A stretch of 10,509 nucleotides of DNA from UBA4416 sp031539425. Lineage in GTDB: Bacteria > Bacteroidota > Bacteroidia > B-17B0 > Aurantibacillaceae. How positions within the stretch are numbered: the stretch's first letter is position 1; each line of letters opens with the position of its first letter. Below, piece after piece: positions 1 through 6,466 of the stretch. The stretch lies in contig JAVKLI010000044.1 in assembly GCA_031539425.1 (NCBI GenBank), positions 1 through 10,509 of the forward strand, in the 5' to 3' direction. The notes under the pieces were generated by a model. That model ran no database searches. It was not told the origin of the DNA and saw nothing but the letters and a program-made list of their open reading frames with translations. A program made the translations under genes and the position numbers.

Positions 1-56
1 AAAAACTGAACTATAATAAAAACAATTAACTAACAAACTTTAAAATTAAAACAACC

Positions 57-1115
57 ATGAAAAAAATATGTATAACCCTAGTAGCCGCAGCTACACTTTT
101 TACACTAAGCTGTAAAAAAGAAGACAACCAACCCAGTAATACTAATAAACCTAACAGCGGCATATCAGAAGCTGACGCCAAGCTGGAGCGTAGTTTACAA
201 AACTTTATAAGCAAAGTAAAAAACTACAATACCAATAACGCAAAAACCCGCACAGCTAGTGATGCCTATAGTTTAGACTCAACAGAGTTTTATTTAGAGA
301 CGGCGCTTAATTACGACCATCGTTATATCCCAACCGATTATGATAAAGAATACAGTAACGAAACCACCTTTAGTATTTTAAAAAATGCAGATGGCACAGT
401 TGATTTTAACAACATTGCCAACGCCTTTACATCTTTAAATGGTGGCATTGATAATTACCTAAACAGCATTGCAGAAAGCAGTAAAGATATGGTATATGCC
501 GATTTAATTCGTAAAGAAATAAACGAAGGTACTATGCTTGAATACACATTGCGTACTGGATATGTAGGTAAAACCGCAGCAGCTCCAATTACAAATCATA
601 TAAACCCTTTTAGCATAGGTTGGAAAGCGGGAAATTTTGAGGGTAATTTGTTAGGTCAATTTATAACCTTAAAAGATGCAACTACTGAATTAAGTAAATA
701 TTGTAATATGCGGACTCGCAATTTATTATTTTATGGTGATGATGGAAATAGTCAGGTAATAGCAGGTCTAATTAAAACGATTTATTATAGCCAAGTAGCT
801 CGCTATTATACATTCCCTTATGTTCTAGAAACAAAAATGCCTACCCAGCCAACACCTTTATACCCTTATAGATTATGGCGTTCTGACACCCCTATTAACG
901 GTAGTACTACAGACATACCTGCTAATTATATGAATTTTTTTTACAAACAAAGTCTAAATATAGTGGTAAATAATCCTGGATGTTTGAGCCAGCTTTCAGT
1001 TAATAAAAAACTAATTGGCTTAAATTATGGTTATAATGTGGATTCTTTTGGTAACTATCATGACTTAGAAATTAGTTTTGGATTCCCACATTTTAGTCAT
1101 ACTCAAACTCAATAA
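57..1115 (+). CDS. Predicted surface-exposed lipoprotein, function unknown
   Basis: A 352-residue protein whose family I do not recognise. The N-terminus is a lipoprotein signal: MKK, a hydrophobic stretch, then the lipobox FTLSC with the acylated cysteine at residue 19. The residues after it, KKED, are charged and resemble the lipoprotein export signals that send Bacteroidota lipoproteins to the outer face of the outer membrane; surface location is an inference from that. A low-complexity Asn/Ser/Pro linker (about 23-35) follows, then a mixed soluble domain rich in Tyr and Asn with no enzyme motif I can name and no T9SS tail. The ATG at 57 is the natural start because it places the signal peptide correctly. 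A hairpin terminator follows 7 nt after the stop, so it is probably transcribed separately from the next gene. A run of 8 T lies at 935-942. Its promoter is not evident in the 56 bp available upstream. Confidence 0.85.
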   Translation: MKKICITLVAAATLFTLSCKKEDNQPSNTNKPNSGISEADAKLERSLQNFISKVKNYNTNNAKTRTASDAYSLDSTEFYLETALNYDHRYIPTDYDKEYSNETTFSILKNADGTVDFNNIANAFTSLNGGIDNYLNSIAESSKDMVYADLIRKEINEGTMLEYTLRTGYVGKTAAAPITNHINPFSIGWKAGNFEGNLLGQFITLKDATTELSKYCNMRTRNLLFYGDDGNSQVIAGLIKTIYYSQVARYYTFPYVLETKMPTQPTPLYPYRLWRSDTPINGSTTDIPANYMNFFYKQSLNIVVNNPGCLSQLSVNKKLIGLNYGYNVDSFGNYHDLEISFGFPHFSHTQTQ

Positions 1116-1122
1116 AAAAAAT

Positions 1123-1158
1123 AAACTCACATCATTGTAAAAACAATGATGTGAGTTT
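1123..1158 (+). terminator. Rho-independent terminator after the lipoprotein gene
   Basis: A perfect 16-bp inverted repeat (arms 1123-1138 and 1143-1158) encloses an AAAA loop. The right arm ends in TTT, followed by TAATATT; the left arm begins with AAA. It starts 7 nt after the stop at 1115 and ends 37 nt before the next start at 1196. The A-rich left and T-rich right flanks are the usual pattern of an intrinsic terminator on the + strand. The U-tract is short (four T), so read-through into the T9SS cargo gene is possible. Confidence 0.85.
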
Positions 1159-1195
1159 TAATATTAAAAAAAAATAATTTTTAAACCTTAAAATT

Positions 1196-2734
1196 ATGAA
1201 ACTTATATTAGCAGTTCTATTATTAATGCTTTGTTTTAACAACATTAATGCACAGCAAACACATTGGATATACAAACCAAACCAATCTGTTATAGAAAAA
1301 GATTATTTTGGCAATGCAGTAGAAGATAGTTCATCAAACATTTTTACAATCTATTATCACCATATTGGCATAAATTATTTTAAAACAAAAATTTATAAAT
1401 TAAATAAATATGGACAATTGCTTAGTATTAAAAACAACTTAACTAAAGATAGTTCGGTATGTATTAAAAAATTATATGTATTACCAAACCAAAACCTACT
1501 GGCCTTAGGCGTTTGTGGTGGCGATACAGTATCTAAATACGATTCCTTGTGTTTTATTGAATTAAATAATAGTTTACAAGTATTAAATATTAAAAAATAC
1601 CCGCTTCCTTTAATACACAGTTCCCCTGGTAACTGGGTACTTAATTTTAATATTGTTCATACACTACAAAACACCTATTTATACGTTTTAACATTTAATA
1701 AACCATCTGGTGGGTATGTTTCTCTTGCTTCAAATTATTTTTGTGAACTGGACATGGAAGGTAACTTATTGCGAGAAAAATCTTATAATTCCTTAGCTAA
1801 TCCATCAAAAAAATGGTTTGTATCAGCACTACAAAATCCTAACAATAGAAATATAAATATTGCAACTCGGTATTTTCATCCTGACGGGGTTTTGTATTCA
1901 TATATGTTCAAATACAATTATACAACATTTCAGCTAATAGACTCAACGATTATTGAATCAGGTGTACCTGAAATACATCCTAATTCAGAAATTAAAGTTT
2001 TAAGTAATTATTCTTATTTAACAACCCATACCCCTTATTATTCTATACCAATTGCTAAAAGAACTTTAAAAAAAGATTCATTATTGAATCAAAAATTCTT
2101 ACAGTATTTAACTCCAGAAACAGTACTTACAGAAAAAAATTATGTTATACCCATACACAAATCTATAGATTTTATAAACCCAAATAAAATATTTGTAGGG
2201 GTTAATTGTATACTAGGACCAGCTTATTACTATATAAAAGGTGTAAAATCCTTTATGGGTTGTGCTTTATTAGATAGCAGTTTAAACATTAAATGGTCTC
2301 GTTATATTGGCGGAGAATTAAGTTACCAGGTTATCAGCATCTTAGCCACCAAAGATGGCGGCGCATTATTATTAGGTTCTTTTGATAAAAATTTAGATAC
2401 TTCAAAAGTAACTATAAATTTTTTGGATGCCCTTATGATAAAAATAGGCCCCAATGGTGAGGTTTTAAATACTAATGAATTACCAAAAGGCATACAAGTG
2501 TTGAACTACTTAGTAGGCAATAACCCTGTACAAAACAACTTGCAAATTACAGGCTACTCCCCCAATACTACCATACACCTTGTAAACAGCCTAGGGCAAG
2601 TAGTACTGCAGCAGCCAATTACCGAGCAACACACGCAACTTAACCTAAGCCACCTAAGTGCAGGGGTTTATTTTTATAGGTTTAGCAGCCCAAGTGGCTT
2701 TATACTACAAAGCGGTAAGCTGGTTAAGGAGTAA
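1196..2734 (+). CDS. Secreted protein with T9SS type A C-terminal sorting domain
   Basis: A 512-residue exported protein. Residues 1-20 form a Sec signal peptide (MK, Leu-rich core, cleavage near NA/QQ). The body (about 21-430) has beta-rich repeats such as the GGALLLGSFD stretch, like propeller-type extracellular proteins of Bacteroidota; I see no catalytic motif and do not assign a function. The last ~75 residues are a type A T9SS sorting domain: it opens with NPVQNNLQI, continues with TTIHLVNSLGQVVLQQ and LNLSHLSAGVYFYRF, and ends SGKLVKE. In this family such a tail directs passage through the type IX translocon, after which it is removed and the protein is attached to or released from the surface. 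The gldD gene on the other strand of this window suggests the machinery is present. The DNA for the sorting domain is much richer in G+C than the rest of the gene. Start: ATG at 1196, just upstream of the signal peptide. Confidence 0.88.
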   Translation: MKLILAVLLLMLCFNNINAQQTHWIYKPNQSVIEKDYFGNAVEDSSSNIFTIYYHHIGINYFKTKIYKLNKYGQLLSIKNNLTKDSSVCIKKLYVLPNQNLLALGVCGGDTVSKYDSLCFIELNNSLQVLNIKKYPLPLIHSSPGNWVLNFNIVHTLQNTYLYVLTFNKPSGGYVSLASNYFCELDMEGNLLREKSYNSLANPSKKWFVSALQNPNNRNINIATRYFHPDGVLYSYMFKYNYTTFQLIDSTIIESGVPEIHPNSEIKVLSNYSYLTTHTPYYSIPIAKRTLKKDSLLNQKFLQYLTPETVLTEKNYVIPIHKSIDFINPNKIFVGVNCILGPAYYYIKGVKSFMGCALLDSSLNIKWSRYIGGELSYQVISILATKDGGALLLGSFDKNLDTSKVTINFLDALMIKIGPNGEVLNTNELPKGIQVLNYLVGNNPVQNNLQITGYSPNTTIHLVNSLGQVVLQQPITEQHTQLNLSHLSAGVYFYRFSSPSGFILQSGKLVKE

Positions 2735-2859
2735 AAAAAATCGTAGAACAAAAAAACATATAAGTTCAACTCATCTATTTTGTGTTATGAATTATAACGA
2801 GGTAGATATTTGTTGCATTTTGAATTTTATTAATAGAGTAGGGGATTACGAATGCAAGC

Positions 2860-3405
2860 TTATAGTGCTAAACAAAATTCAAAAAGGGAGTTAAAGGCGT
2901 AATCTATTAAATTATTTTTTATTGATAAATCATCTGTAATATAAACTGTTACCATCCCTGCATTTTTTCCAAATTCCATATCGCTTATGCTATCACCCAC
3001 AATAATTGATTTTGTAAAATTAACAGAATGGAATTTTTTTTTTGCCTGTAAAGCCATACCAATATTTGGTTTTCGAAGGGAATTATTTTCATTTGCTAAA
3101 TGTGGTGCAAAATAAATTTGATCAATGTGTCCTTTGTGTAATTGTATTTCTTCAACCATTGCATCATGAATTTTTTTTAAATCAGTTTCTGATAATATAC
3201 CTTTGCCTATACATTGTTGGTTTGTAACTATTATTGTTTTACTAAAAATATTATTCAGTTTTGGAATTGCTTGTAAAACACCATTGATAAAAAAAAACTC
3301 ATCTGTATTTAAAACATAATCGTTTTCTTTTTTTTTATTAATAACACCATCTCTATCTAAAAACAGCGTCCAGGTTTTATCAATATTTAAATGTTTTAAA
3401 GTCAT
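2860..3405 (-). CDS. gmhB: HAD phosphatase, D-glycero-D-manno-heptose 1,7-bisphosphate phosphatase-like
   Basis: A histidinol-phosphatase-type HAD phosphatase of 181 residues from the ATG at 3405. A longer reading from a TTG at 3438 is possible but adds 11 residues outside the fold. HAD motifs are intact: LFLDRDG with nucleophile and acid Asp17 and Asp19, VTNQ around residue 61, RKPNIGM, then VGDSISDM with the metal-binding aspartates. Its role, by family and context, is to remove the 7-phosphate of heptose bisphosphate in the cytoplasm between the kinase and guanylyltransferase steps. The zinc loop of E. coli GmhB (Cys-x-His then Cys-x-Cys) is largely missing: only APH remains and the loop is shortened before RKP. 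The gene overlaps the end of hddC by 26 nt, suggesting translational coupling. It carries A/T runs of 8-10 at 3034-3043, 3171-3178, 3289-3297 and 3328-3336. Another HAD sugar phosphatase cannot be excluded. Confidence 0.82.
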   Translation of the reverse strand: MTLKHLNIDKTWTLFLDRDGVINKKKENDYVLNTDEFFFINGVLQAIPKLNNIFSKTIIVTNQQCIGKGILSETDLKKIHDAMVEEIQLHKGHIDQIYFAPHLANENNSLRKPNIGMALQAKKKFHSVNFTKSIIVGDSISDMEFGKNAGMVTVYITDDLSIKNNLIDYAFNSLFEFCLAL

Positions 3406-4093
3406 TTTGTGCTGTATTATAATCTTGAGGAATACCAATATCTATAAAATAACCATCAAATTCAAATCCATATAAATCGTTATTGATGCGTTTTGCAAGC
3501 AGTTCTTTTTCTAAAGAAAAATTACCAGCTTGAGTGTGCTGCATAAACCATATCTTATTAATTAAATAAACTCCTGCGTTGATGGTGCCAGGTTTTTGTT
3601 CGTTTGTTTTTTCTTGAAAATGTGTAATAATATTATTGAGTAATTCTATAGCGCCGTATCTACTGGCGTTATCAACTTTTCGTAATGCAATAGAGCAGGT
3701 TGATTGAGATGTGGTATGTGAGTTTATAAATGACTTCATATCAAAATCAAAAAAAGAATCACCATTTAAAACCAATACATTATTTGTGTTACAAAAACTC
3801 ATGGCTTTATTTATAGCACCCCCAGTGCCTAATGGCGCATCTTCATGCGAAAATGAAATATGAATGTTCTTTTTTTTTTTTGAATAATAATCAGAAATTA
3901 TATTTGCCATATATCCTGTAGATATAATTACGTGCGTAAATTGATGATGAATTAAATATTGTATTAAATAATCTAAAAAGGGCTTATCATTTACTAGAGC
4001 CATAGGCTTTGGTTTATCATTTACCAGCTCTTTTAGTCTTGTTCCAAATCCTCCAGCTAATATGATGGCTTCTTTTATAGCAGTAGTATTCAT
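3380..4093 (-). CDS. hddC: Sugar-1-phosphate nucleotidyltransferase, HddC-like heptose guanylyltransferase
   Basis: A 237-residue NTP_transferase (GT-A fold) enzyme, full length for the HddC group. The nucleotide-binding signature LAGGFGTRL is at residues 12-20, followed by KPKPMA, NDKPFLDYLIQYL, the PLGTGGAI loop, and LNGDSFFDFD with the metal-binding Asp. Near the C-terminus NAGVYLI and YFIDIGIPQDY are typical of heptose/mannose-1-phosphate transferases. Placement between gmhA and gmhB makes GTP plus D-glycero-alpha-D-manno-heptose 1-phosphate the likely substrates, giving the activated GDP-heptose used for S-layer, capsule or LPS glycans; the substrate is inferred from context. It starts 6 nt after the gmhA stop and its TGA lies inside the next gene. 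A tract of 12 A interrupts the coding sequence at the KKKK of YYSKKKKN. An enzyme for another sugar phosphate is the main alternative. Confidence 0.85.
   Translation of the reverse strand: MNTTAIKEAIILAGGFGTRLKELVNDKPKPMALVNDKPFLDYLIQYLIHHQFTHVIISTGYMANIISDYYSKKKKNIHISFSHEDAPLGTGGAINKAMSFCNTNNVLVLNGDSFFDFDMKSFINSHTTSQSTCSIALRKVDNASRYGAIELLNNIITHFQEKTNEQKPGTINAGVYLINKIWFMQHTQAGNFSLEKELLAKRINNDLYGFEFDGYFIDIGIPQDYNTAQNDFKTFKY
3870..3881 (-). repeat. 12-nt poly-A homopolymer inside hddC
   Basis: Twelve consecutive T on the + strand give twelve A in the sense strand of hddC, spanning the last base of a Ser codon, three AAA Lys codons and the first two bases of AAG. Gain or loss of one base would shift the frame and truncate the enzyme at about one third of its length. 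Runs of this length are prone to slippage of both replication and transcription. The reading frame is intact in the sequence as given. Confidence 0.95.
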
Positions 4094-4099
4094 AATATT

Positions 4100-4690
4100 T
4101 TATTTTTTTGGAAATAAAATAAGTTCTGTTAATTCACAAATGGTATGTCCTATAAGCATGTGGCATTCTTGAATGCGCGGTGTATCTTTTGAAGGAATGT
4201 TCATTAAATAATCACAATAGTTTTTCATGTCTCCTCCGGTTTCTCCTGTAAATCCAACTGTTATCATTCCTATGTTTTTTGCCTCTTGTAAAGCTAGTAC
4301 TACATTTTTTGAGTTGCCACTAGTAGATAGTCCTATAAGTACATCTCCATTGTTACCCATAGATTTTATCAATCTGCTATAAATTACATCATAACTATAA
4401 TCATTAGCTACTGCTGTTAAGTAACTTGTGTTTACGTGGAGGGCTTCACTATTAAGTGGGGGTCTATCATAATAAAATCGACCACTTAATTCGGCAGCTA
4501 AATGTTGAGAATCTGCAGCAGAACCGCCATTTCCAGCCCATAGCACTTTGCCTTTATTTTGATAACAGATTGTAATTTTTTCTACCACCTTAGAGATAGT
4601 CCCCATTAATTGGGTATCAGCAAGTAATTGTTGTTTTAATGTTATTGATTCTGTAATACGTTTGTTTAAATGTTTTGCTATATCTATCAT
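4100..4690 (-). CDS. gmhA: Sedoheptulose 7-phosphate isomerase
   Basis: A 196-residue SIS-domain protein, the usual length of GmhA. It converts sedoheptulose 7-phosphate to D-glycero-D-manno-heptose 7-phosphate, the first committed step of ADP- or GDP-heptose synthesis, in the cytoplasm. Visible signatures: GNGGSAADSQHLAAELSGRF, with the His and Glu that bind zinc in characterised GmhA, the phosphate-binding serines of LSTSGNSKNV, and a C-terminal RIQECHMLIGHTICE segment carrying the Gln and His that complete the zinc site. The ATG at 4690 gives a normal N-terminal helix. It lies directly upstream of hddC (6-nt gap). Because the partner is an HddC-type transferase rather than a bifunctional HldE, the product most likely enters the GDP-heptose branch. 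Confidence 0.93.
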   Translation of the reverse strand: MIDIAKHLNKRITESITLKQQLLADTQLMGTISKVVEKITICYQNKGKVLWAGNGGSAADSQHLAAELSGRFYYDRPPLNSEALHVNTSYLTAVANDYSYDVIYSRLIKSMGNNGDVLIGLSTSGNSKNVVLALQEAKNIGMITVGFTGETGGDMKNYCDYLMNIPSKDTPRIQECHMLIGHTICELTELILFPKK

Positions 4691-4736
4691 AATTTTATTT
4701 ATAAGGCCATTACACTTTCTATTTTACTAGCATTTT

Positions 4737-4973
4737 TTATACTGTTATTATCTCATCAATACTAAGCACTACTTGTTTTACAGAAAGGCTTAAATATTTT
4801 TTTTGTGAAGAATGGTTAATGTTAATAATAGCATCAACTTCAAATAAAGCCTCTAATAAGGCTAATTTTTGATTATCTGATGGAATAATAAATTTAAACA
4901 AATAAATGTGTGGAAACGAAGTAATACTTTTTTCTAACTGTTCATGCAATTTTGCAAAGGTGCTATCGTCCAT
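4737..4973 (-). CDS. DUF493 (YbeD-like) family protein, C-terminus apparently frameshifted
   Basis: A small alpha/beta protein of the DUF493 family, recognisable by FAKLHEQLEKSI, then FPHIYLFKFIIPSDNQK, an acidic helix and a KKYLSLSVKQVV strand. The in-frame stop leaves 78 residues ending SIDEIITV. In the next frame the DNA continues as KNASKIESVMAL and then TAA at 4699-4701. That matches the expected family ending (IIxxYKxxxKIExVxxL), so one base seems to have been lost near 4732; restoring a T or C gives Tyr and a 91-residue protein, the usual family length, ending 8 nt before the gmhA start. The defect could be a real mutation, a tolerated truncation or a sequencing error. The domain's function is poorly known; a ligand-binding or regulatory role is suggested for the family. 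It starts 6 nt after the LysE-type gene. Confidence 0.78.
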   Translation of the reverse strand: MDDSTFAKLHEQLEKSITSFPHIYLFKFIIPSDNQKLALLEALFEVDAIININHSSQKKYLSLSVKQVVLSIDEIITV

Positions 4974-4979
4974 TTTTAA

Positions 4980-5612
4980 TTAAAAAATGTATTGAATAAT
5001 TAAGTATGAACCAAAACAAATTAACGCTAATCCAGTTAAGTTATTAAATATTAGTATTAGTTTTTGTGTAACATACTTTTTAATTTTACTAGCCAATTTG
5101 GCTTTTATAATTTCTATTAATAATACAGCTCCAAGTATGATACTAAAATAAATAATCATTTTAATTAACGAAAATTCTAATGTTTTGCTAATTGCTGTAA
5201 CATTTGCTAACCAAATTAACCAAATAGTTGGGTTAAAAAAATTAAATATAAAACCCTTCAAAATCATTTTCCATTTAGATGGTACATGTTCTATTGTTTC
5301 ACCTTCATGATTTAATTGAGGCTGATGTTTAAAATAAAATAACCCAAACACAATAAGAATACTACCACCCACAATGCTTAATGCTGTTTGAATATTGGGT
5401 TGATCTAAAAAGCTATCCATACCAAACCGCACTATAATGCATGAAAATACGGCTAATAAATAATCGCTTAACACAACGCCAAAAGCTACGTACATACCAA
5501 CTTTTTGTCCGTATTTAATAGCAGTGTTTATTAAAGAAAAAAAAGCAGGGCCAAACGAAAAACTTAAAAACAGAATTAACAATATAGCTTGATATATGAG
5601 ATTTAAATTCAA
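4980..5612 (-). CDS. LysE/RhtB-family membrane exporter
   Basis: A 210-residue, strongly hydrophobic protein with about six membrane segments and the family hallmarks: FGPAFFSLINTAIKYG after the first helix, a GVVLSDYLLAV helix, a central hydrophilic loop with HEGETIEH, and GFIFNFFNPTIWLIWLA, where the Asn-Pro is conserved. Members export amino acids or related small metabolites across the inner membrane; the substrate here is unknown. No ATG precedes the first helix: the likely start is a TTG at 5610-5612, and the frame stays open upstream to about 5677 without ATG or GTG, so the exact N-terminus is uncertain. It heads a run of genes (DUF493, gmhA, hddC, gmhB) with short gaps, and the 116-bp gap upstream contains a possible promoter. 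A run of 8 A lies at 5537-5544. Confidence 0.85.
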   Translation of the reverse strand: MNLNLIYQAILLILFLSFSFGPAFFSLINTAIKYGQKVGMYVAFGVVLSDYLLAVFSCIIVRFGMDSFLDQPNIQTALSIVGGSILIVFGLFYFKHQPQLNHEGETIEHVPSKWKMILKGFIFNFFNPTIWLIWLANVTAISKTLEFSLIKMIIYFSIILGAVLLIEIIKAKLASKIKKYVTQKLILIFNNLTGLALICFGSYLIIQYIF

Positions 5613-5689
5613 CTTATTAAAATAATAATGAGCTCTAAAATTAATTAAATAACTGGAATTTTGGCTTGTTATATTTTAAACAATTTAAC

Positions 5690-5722
5690 ATAATATATAT
5701 TATAAGACAAATTTAATTTGTC
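5690..5722 (-). promoter_or_regulatory. Candidate promoter with two palindromes upstream of the LysE cluster
   Basis: The gap between mqnA and the LysE gene holds two adjacent palindromes: a perfect 14-bp one, ATAATATATATTAT (5690-5703), and a 17-bp one with 8-bp arms around a single central base (5706-5722). The second contains, on the - strand, TAAATTTG (positions 5715-5708), which fits the Bacteroidota -7 consensus TAnnTTTG and is identical to the box upstream of lepA. A TTG lies 14 bp further upstream, shorter than the usual 19-21. The palindrome could equally be a weak mqnA terminator, but its T run lies on the wrong side for that. Confidence 0.35.
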
Positions 5723-5728
5723 AAAAAA

Positions 5729-6466
5729 TCAATGATTTTTACAAAGATTTAAAAAATATTGAAGACTTTCCTGTTTCTTAATATCAAATTGATATGAAAT
5801 TTTATTAGTTAAATAATCTTTTTTATCAATTATTAAATTAGAGTTTGAGTCATCTAATAAAGCCGCATTTATATGCTGTATTCCATAACTAAATGCATTA
5901 TTTAAAGCGTTTATAAAATAGTTTTCAATTACAGTTTGTGAAACCCAGCAAGCAAATACAAATGGTAAATTTGTGTGTTTAAACCACTCTTCAGATAAAT
6001 CATACTTATATTGATAGTTAGAAATTTCAAAAGCCCTATCTCCTATAACCAAAGCTGCTGTTGTACCATTTATACTATTTTCAAATCCTGGTTTAGACAT
6101 GGTAAATTGTATTGGCAAATGCCAAAAATGTTTATTTAAAATTTGAATTAATACATTAGATGTATTTGATTGATAATCTAACAACACCACTTCTATTTTA
6201 TCTAATGGCACTTGGCTAAACAATGCCACGCTATCCACCTTACCAAATGCACCAATGCAGTAATTTGTAATTATATACGCTTTGGGTAATTTTAATAAAG
6301 TAGTAACGGGCACTAAACCAATATCTACCGTTTTGTTTATGAGTTTTAATGCGCAATCTGAGGGATGATCATGATGTACTTGTATATCATTAATTAGTGA
6401 ACTTTGTTGTAATCCATATCTAAATGGTAAGGCGTTTAAATAATTTACAATTGAAATTGACAGCAT
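5729..6466 (-). CDS. mqnA: Chorismate dehydratase MqnA (futalosine pathway of menaquinone synthesis)
   Basis: A 245-residue protein with a periplasmic-binding-protein-like fold, slightly short of the common 250-290. It opens with SIVNYLNALPFRYGL, followed by DIGLVPVTTLLKL, a GKVDSVALFS strand, LLDYQSNTSNVLIQILNKHF and ALVIGDRAFE; these are typical MqnA segments. The enzyme dehydrates chorismate to 3-enolpyruvyl-benzoate, the first step of the MqnA-MqnB-MqnC-MqnD route to menaquinone, in the cytoplasm. No other mqn gene is in the window, so the rest of the pathway must lie elsewhere. Its ATG immediately follows the gldD stop (TAA then ATG with no gap), so it is very likely translated from the same message as lepA, the DUF1015 gene and gldD. 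MqnD is the nearest related enzyme, but the N-terminal VNYLNALP pattern favours MqnA. Confidence 0.9.
   Translation of the reverse strand: MLSISIVNYLNALPFRYGLQQSSLINDIQVHHDHPSDCALKLINKTVDIGLVPVTTLLKLPKAYIITNYCIGAFGKVDSVALFSQVPLDKIEVVLLDYQSNTSNVLIQILNKHFWHLPIQFTMSKPGFENSINGTTAALVIGDRAFEISNYQYKYDLSEEWFKHTNLPFVFACWVSQTVIENYFINALNNAFSYGIQHINAALLDDSNSNLIIDKKDYLTNKISYQFDIKKQESLQYFLNLCKNH

Noticed and set aside
2735..2859. Possible terminator or small RNA in the convergent gap
   Set aside because: I found no stable hairpin with a T run in either direction and no promoter-like box; only AT-rich sequence is visible.
2658..2894. A + strand ORF of 78 codons across the end of the cargo gene
   Set aside because: It lies in another frame of the sorting domain and runs into the convergent gap; its peptide has no recognisable domain, and its ATG is inside the coding sequence.
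3406..3438. N-terminal extension of gmhB from TTG at 3438
   Set aside because: The ATG at 3405 gives the normal distance to the DxD motif; the extra 11 residues derive from the overlapping hddC sequence.
4726..4740. Programmed frameshifting to join the two parts of the DUF493 gene
   Set aside because: There is no slippery heptamer before the stop, and slippage in the A6 run cannot remove the TAA; a plain one-base deletion explains it better.
2860..5612. Biosynthetic or defence system centred on the LysE exporter and SIS protein
   Set aside because: The SIS, nucleotidyltransferase and HAD proteins fit the known GDP-heptose pathway; no toxin, nuclease or defence domain is present.
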